Source: Rubritalea profundi (lineage in GTDB: Bacteria; Verrucomicrobiota; Verrucomicrobiia; Verrucomicrobiales; Akkermansiaceae). From it: 34,494 nt of DNA. Made by a program: the position numbers and the translations under genes. Location: NCBI RefSeq assembly GCF_002954445.1, contig NZ_MQWA01000001.1:573322-607815 (forward strand). Direction: 5' to 3'. Positions 19,310-26,915 of this stretch are shown here, in pieces; position 1 is the stretch's first letter; each line of letters starts with the position of its first letter. Below the pieces are notes generated by a model. It was not told the DNA's origin. It searched no databases and saw nothing but the letters and a program-made list of their open reading frames with translations.

Positions 19310-19535
19310 CCATATCTTCGACAGTTACCGAAGTTTGCTTACGCGCGCCGAGGTAGATTGCCTGATCAACCACGCGGTTTGGCTCAGAATCAAATCGGTA
19401 ACCATGGCAGTTTGGACAGGTGATAGCAGCGGATCCAACAATCGAGTCACAGCCCTCACAAACCTTGTAAGATGTAGGATTAGATGCGATTTCTTGCGCC
19501 TTTTTCAGGCGATCGTTGCTGACTGATTCTTTCAT
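19305..19535 (-). CDS. Small zinc-ribbon protein of unknown function
   Basis: The 76-residue product has two CXXC knuckles, Cys26/Cys29 (CEGC) and Cys40/Cys43 (CPNC), in SYKVCEGCDSIVGSAAITCP, so a single zinc ribbon is likely. A short charged N-terminal helix (NDRLKKAQEIAS) precedes it. I do not recognise a named family. The gene sits between the rpsT terminators and pdxA. It might bind nucleic acid or a ribosomal or transcription component, but that is only inference from fold and size. Confidence 0.75.
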   Translation of the reverse strand: MKESVSNDRLKKAQEIASNPTSYKVCEGCDSIVGSAAITCPNCHGYRFDSEPNRVVDQAIYLGARKQTSVTVEDMA

Positions 19536-19583
19536 ATCGTGTTGGACACTGATGTGCCACTACCTCAATAGTCGCCTAAAGTG

Positions 19584-19614
19584 AAAAAAGCACAAGTCCA
19601 GTTAGGACTCGTGC
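19584..19614 (-). terminator. Second of two tandem terminators after rpsT
   Basis: GCACGAGTCC pairs with GGACTTGTGC around a TAACT loop, followed on the minus strand by six T (19584-19589). The opposite side also has a run of A/T, so it may act in both directions. Confidence 0.85.
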
Positions 19615-19652
19615 AAAAAAAACGGAGGCCTTCGCTCTGATGCGCCTCCGTT
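19613..19652 (-). terminator. First terminator after rpsT
   Basis: AACGGAGGC pairs with GCCTCCGTT and is followed by a T-run on the minus strand (19615-19622). It lies about 55 bases after the rpsT stop. Confidence 0.9.
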
Positions 19653-19706
19653 CATTAAATAGCTTTTTGCCTGCAAATCGTACTACTTGCCTAAGCAAGT
19701 GTGCAA

Positions 19707-19976
19707 TTATGCAGCTTGAGCAGCTTTGATAGCCTTAGCTGTCTTGCTCTTGAGGTTTGCAGCCTTGTTCTTGTGGAAGATGCTCTTCTTCGCGCATATA
19801 TCTACTGCTGAAGAAAACTGTACGAATGCCTTCGTTGCTGCGTCCTTGTTGCCTTCGACTGCTGCTGCGAGAGAGTTCTTACGGAGAGTCTTTACGCGGC
19901 TCTTGAGTGATGTGTTGATCGCGTTACGTTTGTCGTTCTGACGAACGCGCTTGAGTGCTTGCTTTGTGTTAGCCAT
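19707..19976 (-). CDS. rpsT: Small-subunit ribosomal protein S20 (bS20)
   Basis: The 89-residue product is highly basic and starts MANTKQALKRVRQNDKRNAI, the conserved S20 N-terminus. The C-terminal helix has IFHKNKAANLKSKTAKAIKA, which aligns with the usual HKNKAARKKS region. It binds 16S rRNA early in 30S assembly. ATG 19976 is chosen over an upstream ATG at 20060 because it gives the family's N-terminus and because the upstream one lies within the promoter. The gene is monocistronic, with a strong promoter upstream and two terminators downstream. Confidence 0.96.
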   Translation of the reverse strand: MANTKQALKRVRQNDKRNAINTSLKSRVKTLRKNSLAAAVEGNKDAATKAFVQFSSAVDICAKKSIFHKNKAANLKSKTAKAIKAAQAA

Positions 19977-20028
19977 GATTCTTTGGTAATAAAATTGATT
20001 AAGTTCGGCTTTGCAGGCCGGAGCTGGA

Positions 20029-20056
20029 AAACTAATCATCCAGAGCGCCTTGTCAA
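20029..20056 (-). promoter_or_regulatory. rpsT promoter
   Basis: On the minus strand a perfect TTGACA (20051-20056) is followed 16 bases later by TAGTTT (20029-20034). This leaves a leader of about 45 bases before the rpsT ATG. The -10 match is weak. Confidence 0.55.
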
Positions 20057-20146
20057 GCATTTGAGTCCCACTAGTGCACTTTTTATGAGAATTTCTTACT
20101 TATCTCATCGAGTTGTACTATTGCGCCTCAAAAGGTCAACGGCACG

Positions 20147-20779
20147 CTAGGCTTTATCACTGCCGTCTGCAGTATTTTGCTTTAGAGTTGCCTTCTCCAT
20201 ACGCACATATTCTCGCCCTTTGAGAGTCTGACCGAGAGAAGCACGAATCACTTTCACCTCAGCATTGACACCGATGCGCGAATACAGATCAACAATATCT
20301 TTTGAAGTCATGCGAATGCATCCGTAACTTGCGGCACTGCCAATCCTGCTCTCTTCCGGAGTTCCGTGAATATAAATATAGCGACGAAAGGCGTTCTTAT
20401 TGCGCTTTTCAGTTCCCTTAAGCCAAATGATGCGAGTCACAATAGGATCTCGCCCAGGAGCGTTGGGCGAAATCACCTCACCTGTCGGTCTGCGAGATTT
20501 GAAAACCGCCCCCTGTGGCTGCTTGTAGCCAATTTTTTTCGCCACTTTCATTTTACCCAAAGGTGTTCTCATGCTGCTAGGAGTATCTCCTAGTCCAAAC
20601 TTTGATGTCGAAATTTTATACGACTTCACCGGCTTACCGTATTGAGTCAACAACATGGTCTGATCTTCCACACTCACGAGGATTTTACTCTTATTGATAT
20701 CGAGTGTGCTAGAGCAACTGCTAAGGAGCAGAGCTACGAGCGAAGAAAGAAGCGTGAGTATGCGGAGTGATTGAGCCAT
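20147..20779 (-). CDS. L,D-transpeptidase (YkuD domain) lipoprotein
   Basis: The 210-residue product has a lipoprotein signal ending LLLSSC with Cys22 as lipidation site. The YkuD catalytic signature is intact: His138 in IYIHGTPEE and SYGCIRM with Cys154 and Arg156. Such enzymes make 3-3 cross-links in peptidoglycan or attach proteins to it. The upstream glycosyltransferase gene ends only 9 bases before this start, so the two form an operon. The N-terminal part (KILVSVEDQTMLLTQYGKPV) is the usual first beta strands of the fold. It stops with TAG. Confidence 0.92.
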   Translation of the reverse strand: MAQSLRILTLLSSLVALLLSSCSSTLDINKSKILVSVEDQTMLLTQYGKPVKSYKISTSKFGLGDTPSSMRTPLGKMKVAKKIGYKQPQGAVFKSRRPTGEVISPNAPGRDPIVTRIIWLKGTEKRNKNAFRRYIYIHGTPEESRIGSAASYGCIRMTSKDIVDLYSRIGVNAEVKVIRASLGQTLKGREYVRMEKATLKQNTADGSDKA

Positions 20780-20788
20780 TGAGATAGA

Positions 20789-22315
20789 TTACTTACCTTC
20801 GTCTACGATTGCGTCTTCTTCATTCTTACGGCTGATTGGCATCATGCGGTAAAGTGAAGGAATTGAAGTGTAGAAGAATCCGATCGGGAATGGGCAAAGT
20901 AATACGGCTGTGACGTATTTTCCGTCAACAAAGTTTGAAATTACAACCACAGCAAAGAAAAATGCAAATGCCACCTCAATGATTGGCATCATCGACTTCA
21001 TCGTCTTGTAGCGGCTTGACTTCACTTGGTCAGATGAAACAGATTTTTCACCGATACCATACTTAGGTGTGCGAACAAAGCCTGACTGATGATTACACAG
21101 AGCCTCGATCACAGCCTTAGCATTGTTCACCGACATACCGATACCGAGCGCGAGCAAGATAGGAAGGTAGAAGATTTCTTTATACCAAGTTTTTGGGCGC
21201 AGCGCCTTTTGAGCCATCAAGTAGAACAGTGCCACTGAGACGGATCCAAAGAAGAAAATGGGAACATTAAGAAAATGCTCAAGCCAAGGATAAGTCTGCA
21301 ATATCTCCCACTGCGGATGGCTCTGCTGCTTTGGGTAAAGTAAGAAGCACAGCACTATAAGAAGAAGGTAGGCAAAGTTTGACGTCAAGTGCGCAGTCGC
21401 CTCTAACTTACACTTGAGCGGGTAACCACTCTTCCAAATATCTGCGAGACACTTCTTGCAGCACTGGATTGATCCTTTTGTCCAGCGATGCTGCTGACTC
21501 TTAAATCCATCCATGTCTACAGGAAGCTCAGCTGGAGTCACAACATCCTTGAGGAAAACAAAGCGCCACCCCTTCAGCTGAGCTCGGTAACTGAGATCCA
21601 TGTCTTCAGTCAGAGTATCGTGCTCCCAGCCACCGGCATCTTCAATGCAGCTTTTGCGCCACATTCCACCAGTGCCATTGAATGTGAAAAATCGACCCGA
21701 ACGGTTACGAGCTGTCTGCTCTAGCTCAAGGTGACCGTCGAGGAACATCGCTTGAATACGAGTCAGCATGTTGTACTCGCGGTTGAGGTGCCCCCAACGA
21801 GTCTGAATCATTCCCACCTTGGCATCGGTAAAATGATGAACCGTCTTTAGAAGAACGTCTGGGAGGGGAGCAAAGTCAGCATCGAGGATAAACAGCAGTT
21901 CACCCTTCGCTGTCTTCGTTCCATTTTCCAATGCTCCAGCTTTAAAGCCAGTACGATCAGTACGGTGAATGTACTCAGCATCAAAGCCTAACGCATGCAA
22001 TCGAGCAATCTGTTGTTTACAAATATCGACAGTCCCATCCGTCGAGTCGTCTAAAATCTGAATCTGAAATTTATCCTTCGGATATTCAATCAGAGATACG
22101 TGATCAATCAGGCGCTCAATCACATGCAACTCGTTGAAACACGGCAACTGCATCGTAATTACAGGCAACTCTTCCTCGGGATACTCTCTCAGTGGAACCG
22201 GAATATCCTTCGCATGCTTGAAATACAAATAGAGGGTTGCAAGCTTGTGAAACCCACAGCCAGCAAGGCCTATGAGCACTACAAAGTACATGACATACGT
22301 GATCCAATTCATCAT
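20789..22315 (-). CDS. Processive family-2 glycosyltransferase (cellulose/mannan synthase-like)
   Basis: The 508-residue membrane protein has the four landmarks of processive GT2 enzymes: Asp90 region ILDDSTDGTVD, DXD at 145-147 (ILDADF), TED at 236-238 (LTEDMDLSY) and QQHRW at 274-278. One N-terminal membrane segment (VMYFVVLIGLAGC) and about four to five C-terminal ones flank the catalytic domain. It should polymerise a beta-linked glycan from a nucleotide sugar and move it across the inner membrane. Its closest look-alikes are CslA/mannan-synthase-type enzymes. No PilZ domain is visible. The next gene is an L,D-transpeptidase, suggesting envelope work. Confidence 0.9.
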   Translation of the reverse strand: MMNWITYVMYFVVLIGLAGCGFHKLATLYLYFKHAKDIPVPLREYPEEELPVITMQLPCFNELHVIERLIDHVSLIEYPKDKFQIQILDDSTDGTVDICKQQIARLHALGFDAEYIHRTDRTGFKAGALENGTKTAKGELLFILDADFAPLPDVLLKTVHHFTDAKVGMIQTRWGHLNREYNMLTRIQAMFLDGHLELEQTARNRSGRFFTFNGTGGMWRKSCIEDAGGWEHDTLTEDMDLSYRAQLKGWRFVFLKDVVTPAELPVDMDGFKSQQHRWTKGSIQCCKKCLADIWKSGYPLKCKLEATAHLTSNFAYLLLIVLCFLLYPKQQSHPQWEILQTYPWLEHFLNVPIFFFGSVSVALFYLMAQKALRPKTWYKEIFYLPILLALGIGMSVNNAKAVIEALCNHQSGFVRTPKYGIGEKSVSSDQVKSSRYKTMKSMMPIIEVAFAFFFAVVVISNFVDGKYVTAVLLCPFPIGFFYTSIPSLYRMMPISRKNEEDAIVDEGK

Positions 22316-22371
22316 AACAGTTTGAGGGTATAGTGGATGCGCCGTGGTGAATTACGACATATTCTTGATCT

Positions 22372-22400
22372 GTAATGCACTAAGGACTCTCCATTGTCAA
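22372..22400 (-). promoter_or_regulatory. Promoter of the glycosyltransferase/L,D-transpeptidase operon
   Basis: On the minus strand a perfect TTGACA (22395-22400) is followed 17 bases later by CATTAC (22372-22377). A leader of about 50 bases precedes ATG 22315. Confidence 0.5.
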
Positions 22401-22490
22401 TTCCTACTTACCCACTAGGTATTGGCAGTTATGAGTATTTCTGCACACTTTCATTTGCCAATTGAGCTAGAATTATGCTTATCTAAACCT

Positions 22491-23329
22491 ATGAAATTAT
22501 CAACCCCTTGGGTTCTCGCACTTTCTTCCTTGGTGCTCCTCCCTCTCACCACTCTCGCTCAGAACGAGAATAATAAGGACGCAATTCTCCCCGCAGATCT
22601 CATTGACGACCCACACGTCCGCGAAGAACTTGGAGTCAATGAATTCACAGCTCCCTCCATCCGCTTGATCTTCGATGACCTCGCGCAGCTCGCGCCTCTG
22701 CCCGTCAAGGAAACGAAACACGTGATATCAAAGCGTATGCCGCTCGATAGATCCGACCTCTCTCTAGAAATTGGTTTCCTCATCGCAGAGGGCTTCCTCG
22801 CCGTCCAGAACAAAGCTTTCAACGACATCGAAGGCATCGCCAAAGAACTCAATCGTTATGGCAAGGCACTAGGCGCAGGTGAACGAGTCAACCGTCACGC
22901 AGCTCACTGCTCGATCACGCCAATAACAGCCGACCAGAAAAACTCAAAGCTGAACTCGCAGCTACCCAAAAAGACGTAGAAATAGAACTCGTCCAGCTCC
23001 GTGACGCGGACCTAGCCCACCTCATCTCGCTCGGCGGTTGGGCGCGAGCTCTCGAATGTGCAGCCCTCGCCGTCGATAAAGATTTCACGGAAGAACGCGC
23101 CAACCAACTTTTCCGTGAAGACCTTGCTGACTACTACGAAGTAATCCTCGGCTCACTTGACCCACGTGTCTCTCAGCGTAAACACATCATTGCGATCCGC
23201 AAAATCTGCGAGGAGCTCAAAAATACAATGACTCTCGCAGCCGACGAAGAACCGACAGAAGCCAGGGTGAAAGTCATCCGCGAACAAAGCGCTATGCTAG
23301 CTCTACTCGCACTTTCTCGCGGGAAGTAA
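22491..23329 (+). pseudogene. Secreted protein of unknown function with a one-base frameshift
   Basis: ATG 22491 opens a signal peptide (MKLSTPWVLALSSLVLLPLT, then TLAQ). The frame reads sensibly to about RVNRHAAH at 22907, then turns into SITPITADQKN and stops at TAG 22977-22979. The frame one base back continues as LLDHANNSRPEKLKAELAA and runs with no stop to TAA 23327-23329 (EPTEARVKVIREQSAMLALL, then SRGK). One missing base near 22907 (for example CACCTG become CACTG) explains this. The intact protein would be about 279 residues, mostly helical. I do not recognise a family. Frameshift mutation or sequence error are both possible; no slippery heptamer is present. Confidence 0.7.
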
Positions 23330-23352
23330 TGCTCCAGCTTACGAATTCGCTC

Positions 23353-23380
23353 TTGCAAGTCCCCTCGCCTGTGCTGACTT
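23353..23380 (+). promoter_or_regulatory. Weak promoter candidate for the dehydrogenase gene
   Basis: TTGCAA (23353-23358) followed after 16 bases by TGACTT resembles the candidate toxin-antitoxin promoter (TTGCAA, 17 bases, TAACTT). The -10 element is poor. Confidence 0.3.
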
Positions 23381-23386
23381 AGGGCC

Positions 23387-24210
23387 ATGAACATTTCTGT
23401 GTACGGACTCGGAATCATTGGATCACGCTGTGCTGATAACCTCATCGCCGCTGGCCATCAGGTCATCACTTGGAACCGCACAGCTAAAAAGCGTAACGAC
23501 TCGGTTAACTCACCCGCTGAAGCTGCCTCCAATTCTGAAATTTTATGTTTCTATCTTAAAGATGGATTCGCTTGCCGTGAAACTTTTGAGGCTCTTCGTT
23601 CAGCGCTCACAGACAAGCACACTCTCATCAACCACTCTACGGTTGATTTAGACACTACCGAATGGATGGCTCAACAATGCGCAACACTTGGCGTTGCATT
23701 TCTCGACTGCCCATTCACTGGCTCCAAGGTCGCGGCACAACACGGCGAGTTGGTTTATTACGCTGGCGGCAGCGAAGACTTGATCGAAAAACTCCGTTCC
23801 GTTCTAGATATCACTTCAAAGGAAATCATCCGACTAGGCGACATCGGTGCTGCAACCATCGTCAAAGTAACAACCAATCTTATCTCGGCCTCCACAGTCC
23901 AAGCTCTCTCTGAAGGTATGGCCATAGCAAAAGCTCACGGAGTCGCGCCAGAGACTTTCATCCCAGCAGTACTCTCGAATGCTTGCGGATCGCCACTTGC
24001 CGCGATGAAACTCCCAACAATGGCAAGCGGCGACTACGACACACACTTCTCCCTAGATAACATGCGTAAAGACTCAGTCTTCGCTATCCAACTCGCAAAA
24101 CAAGCGGGCCTCACCACTCCTTGCATCGAAGCCACCTCTGCCGCCATGACTGCTCTCTGTGAAAATGCTGCGCCGACCTCGATTACTCAGCACTCTACAA
24201 ACAATTTTAA
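23387..24210 (+). pseudogene. Beta-hydroxyacid dehydrogenase (HIBADH/GLYR-like), C-terminus frameshifted
   Basis: Residues 1-260 are a complete NAD(P)-dependent beta-hydroxyacid dehydrogenase: dinucleotide site YGLGIIGS (6-13), substrate loop DCPFTGSKVAAQHG (107-120), and catalytic Lys160 with Asn164 in GAATIVKVTTNL. The substrate loop is closest to glyoxylate/succinic semialdehyde reductase types. The frame then leaves the family end near 24168. One base back it reads CADLDYSALYKQF and stops at TAA 24208-24210, which is the normal C-terminus. Restoring one G (AATGCTGC to AATGGCTGC) gives ENGCADLDYSALYKQF. As written, the frame runs on into ygfZ, giving an apparent 547-residue fusion (23387-25030). 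Confidence 0.8.
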
Positions 24211-24214
24211 ACAT

Positions 24215-25030
24215 ATGCAGCCCTACCTACTTCCAGCTGACTCAACGGCATTGTTAGACCGTGCCATTTTTAAACTCACAGGGACCGATGCCGAACGCTA
24301 CCTCAACGGCCAGTGCTCTCAAGACGTACGGCTAGTGACTGAACAAATTGCGCTCTACGCAGTCATTACTAACTTCAAAGGCAAACTCGAGGGCGATTGC
24401 TACATTCGTCGTCACAATGGCGACATCTTCATCGATTGCCCCATCGAACTCCGCGAAAATCTCTTCATGCGACTAGATCGCTACATCATCGCCGACGACG
24501 CAGAGCTGACAGATGTGACTGACGCGTTCGACATACTCCACACGATCGAACCCGCAATAGCAACAGAAAACAGCTGGTCTACCAATCGCTTTGGGCAAGA
24601 CGGCGTTGATCAATTCTTCGCTAAAAGTTCCTCACCTACCGCCACTCTCGATCCCACAGAAATCGAAAAATCTCGCATCAGTCACAAAATTCCACTCTGG
24701 GGAGCCGAGCTCGACAACGACACTCTCCCTCCCGAAGCCTCACTCGAGGCACGCGCCATTTCCTACACCAAAGGGTGCTACACTGGCCAAGAAGTGATCT
24801 CACGTATCCGCTCAGCAGGTAAGACCAACCGCCACCTCGTACTCCTAGAAATTGTCGATTCCATGACTTTTGGATCCCCCTTGCTGTGCGAAGGTGCAAC
24901 AGAAGACAAACCAGCAGGCACCATCACCAGCACCTGTGAAATCAATGGTAAGCAAATCGCTCTTGCATATCGCAAAAGAAAATTCCAAGACATCACACAG
25001 TTCCAAAACGCAAGTGTAGTGACTCCATAG
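24215..25030 (+). CDS. ygfZ: Folate-binding YgfZ/GcvT-like iron-sulphur protein
   Basis: The 271-residue product has the YgfZ signature TKGCYTGQEVISR with Cys188 and an N-terminal GcvT-like domain (FKLTGTDAERYLNGQCSQDV). YgfZ helps folate-dependent maturation or repair of certain iron-sulphur enzymes. The natural start is ATG 24215, 4 bases after the ancestral stop of the dehydrogenase gene; its next residues (QPYLLPADSTALLDRAIFKL) begin the family homology. The same frame is open upstream into the dehydrogenase because of the one-base lesion there. sufE follows after 32 bases, supporting the iron-sulphur role. Confidence 0.88.
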   Translation: MQPYLLPADSTALLDRAIFKLTGTDAERYLNGQCSQDVRLVTEQIALYAVITNFKGKLEGDCYIRRHNGDIFIDCPIELRENLFMRLDRYIIADDAELTDVTDAFDILHTIEPAIATENSWSTNRFGQDGVDQFFAKSSSPTATLDPTEIEKSRISHKIPLWGAELDNDTLPPEASLEARAISYTKGCYTGQEVISRIRSAGKTNRHLVLLEIVDSMTFGSPLLCEGATEDKPAGTITSTCEINGKQIALAYRKRKFQDITQFQNASVVTP

Positions 25031-25062
25031 TCACCACTTCAAATTTCCAATTATCACTCAAC

Positions 25063-25479
25063 ATGAGCATCGCAGATAAACAACAACAGCTCCTCGACGA
25101 ACTCGACCTATTCCAAGACTGGACCGAGCGCTACGAATACGTCATAGGCCTAGGCAAACAACTCCCCGCTATGGATCAGACCCTACTCACTGAAGATCGA
25201 CTCATCAGGGGCTGCCAGTCACAAGTGTGGTTAGAAGCATCCAAAGAAGGAAATAAAATCCGCTTTGTAGCCGACTCCGACTCTCTAATCACAAAGGGGA
25301 TGGTTGCTATTTTCGTCCGCATCTTAGACGACGAATCTGCAGACGACATCCTCACAGCCGATATGAGCTTCATCGATAAAACGGGCCTAAAAGAGCACCT
25401 CGCACCGACACGGGCAAACGCGCTGAACCTCATGGCCAATCAGATGAAGAAGTACGCACTCCTGCTCTCCGCCACTTAG
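25063..25479 (+). CDS. sufE: SufE-family sulphur acceptor
   Basis: The 138-residue product matches SufE over its length. The active-site Cys51 is in RLIRGCQSQVWLEA, and the N-terminal LLDELDLFQDWTERYEYVI is the usual first helices. SufE takes sulphur from a cysteine desulphurase such as SufS and passes it to the scaffold. No other suf gene is nearby, so it works with genes elsewhere. It follows ygfZ by 32 bases and precedes tatD by 9 bases, all on the plus strand. Confidence 0.94.
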   Translation: MSIADKQQQLLDELDLFQDWTERYEYVIGLGKQLPAMDQTLLTEDRLIRGCQSQVWLEASKEGNKIRFVADSDSLITKGMVAIFVRILDDESADDILTADMSFIDKTGLKEHLAPTRANALNLMANQMKKYALLLSAT

Positions 25480-25488
25480 CTCCACGCT

Positions 25489-26343
25489 ATGAGCTCAGAC
25501 TCCACCGCCGTCGTGCCAATCACTGACTCACATTGCCATCTTGCTTCGCATAAATTTTCGCATGCGGAGCTAGAGCAAATCATCCTCAACGCAAAGGCTG
25601 CTGGAATCCACAGGATGGTCACTCTAGCCACCTCGCTAGAGGATTGCCCTAACAACGTCGCCATCTGCGAAACTTTTCCAGAAGTGTTTTGCGCCATCGG
25701 CATCCACCCATGCGATGTCCATCAAACACCAGATAACTATCTCGCTCCACTAACAGAGTTCGCTAGCCACCCAAAATGCGTTGCCATCGGCGAAACTGGC
25801 CTCGACTACTTCCACCCCGCTCCAGAAGGCTGGACTGACGACAAGTACCACCAACGCCAACGCGACTTCCTACACCAGCACTTCCAGTTAGCTAAAGATC
25901 TCGGAAAGAATATCGTCATTCATACCCGTGATAAATCGGGATACCAATCTCTCCACGACTCACTCGATATCTACCAAGAATTCTCCAGTGACGTCCACGC
26001 TGTCTTCCACTGCTTCCTTGGACCATGGGAAAATGCCCAGCGCATTATCGAACTCGGCGGCTATGTTTCCTTCACTGGAATCGCCACCTTCAAATCAGCA
26101 AAAGACTGTATCGCAGCAGCCGTTCAAGCTCCCGCTGGGAGAATGATGGTCGAGACTGATTCCCCTTACTTAGCACCCACCCCACACCGAGGTAAACGCA
26201 ATGAACCAGCATTCACACAGCTCGTGGCTCAGAAGATTGCGGAGGCTCGGGGTGAGTCCATACAGGCATTTTCAACGCATACTGAAATGAGCGTGAACAC
26301 ATTTTTTAACTTTTCTTCTAACATTGAGAAAGATTTATGCTAA
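25489..26343 (+). CDS. tatD: TatD-family metal-dependent DNase/hydrolase
   Basis: The 284-residue TIM-barrel protein has the metal ligands His15 and His17 (TDSHCHL), Glu in IGETGLDYF, His in IVIHTRD, His in VFHCFLG and Asp in METDSPYLAP, all in the usual order. E. coli TatD is a 3'-5' exonuclease, and relatives act on nucleic acids or D-aminoacyl-tRNA. The N-terminus MSSDSTAVVPI is slightly longer than usual. It closes the ygfZ-sufE-tatD run; the 3' end lies about 45 bases before the LysM gene. Confidence 0.92.
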   Translation: MSSDSTAVVPITDSHCHLASHKFSHAELEQIILNAKAAGIHRMVTLATSLEDCPNNVAICETFPEVFCAIGIHPCDVHQTPDNYLAPLTEFASHPKCVAIGETGLDYFHPAPEGWTDDKYHQRQRDFLHQHFQLAKDLGKNIVIHTRDKSGYQSLHDSLDIYQEFSSDVHAVFHCFLGPWENAQRIIELGGYVSFTGIATFKSAKDCIAAAVQAPAGRMMVETDSPYLAPTPHRGKRNEPAFTQLVAQKIAEARGESIQAFSTHTEMSVNTFFNFSSNIEKDLC

Positions 26344-26373
26344 TCTTTCGTTTCTATTATATCGTCTAAATGC

Positions 26374-26379
26374 TAGAAT
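26374..26379 (+). promoter_or_regulatory. -10 box of the LysM lipoprotein gene
   Basis: TAGAAT matches the -10 consensus at five of six positions and ends 7 bases before ATG 26387, so transcription would start at or next to the start codon. The -35 region 17 bases upstream (TTTCTA) is weak. Confidence 0.4.
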
Positions 26380-26386
26380 ACCTGCA

Positions 26387-26827
26387 ATGAAAAATATCAT
26401 CCTCTCAATTGTCTCAATCGCCTCCGCCGCACTCGTATCTTGTAACAACCAAACAGGGAACCCATACGGAGCGCCAGCGGCAAATCAAGCCGCAGCCCAA
26501 GGAGCAAACCCCTACGCGGTACCGCAATCAAACGGAGAAACCGGAAACAATGCCCCCTACCAGGCACTACCGGGCGTAGGCAACACTCTCCCCCCTGCTC
26601 AAGCTCCCGCTTACGGTAATAACTCCTACACGCCACCAATTCCCGCAGCACCAGGCGTTGCAGCCCCCGCTGCTGGATCCACTCTTCCTCACACAGTCGT
26701 CAAAGGTGACAGCCTCTGGAAACTAGCCAGAGACTACGACACAACTGTCGAAGCTATCCGCGCGGCAAATGGTATCTCAGGTAACAATATCCAGCTCGGA
26801 CAAACCATACAGATTCCTAATAACTAG
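26387..26827 (+). CDS. LysM-domain lipoprotein
   Basis: The 146-residue product has a lipoprotein signal (MKNIILSIVSIASAALVSC, lipobox cysteine at 19). A linker of about 75 residues rich in Asn, Pro, Ala, Gly and Tyr follows, then one LysM domain at the end (HTVVKGDSLWKLARDYDTTV, AIRAANGISG, LGQTIQIPN). LysM binds peptidoglycan, so the protein should link the outer or inner membrane to the wall. ATG 26387 is chosen because it gives the clean lipoprotein signal; an upstream ATG in tatD would bury it. A strong terminator follows. Confidence 0.9.
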   Translation: MKNIILSIVSIASAALVSCNNQTGNPYGAPAANQAAAQGANPYAVPQSNGETGNNAPYQALPGVGNTLPPAQAPAYGNNSYTPPIPAAPGVAAPAAGSTLPHTVVKGDSLWKLARDYDTTVEAIRAANGISGNNIQLGQTIQIPNN

Positions 26828-26850
26828 TTCACTAATCTAGAAAATTTGCA

Positions 26851-26888
26851 AAAGGTGACACGTCGAGTACGTGTCACCTTTCTTTTTT
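26851..26888 (+). terminator. Intrinsic terminator after the LysM gene
   Basis: A perfect 12-bp stem (AAAGGTGACACG with CGTGTCACCTTT), a 7-base loop and a T-rich tail ending in six T at 26883-26888. Confidence 0.95.
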
Positions 26889-26915
26889 CACCCCACTAAC
26901 AACAATTTAGTCTCT

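Noticed and set aside
22900-22915. Programmed -1 frameshifting in the secreted protein at 22491
   Set aside because: There is no slippery heptamer or evident downstream pseudoknot at the switch point, so a plain one-base deletion is simpler.
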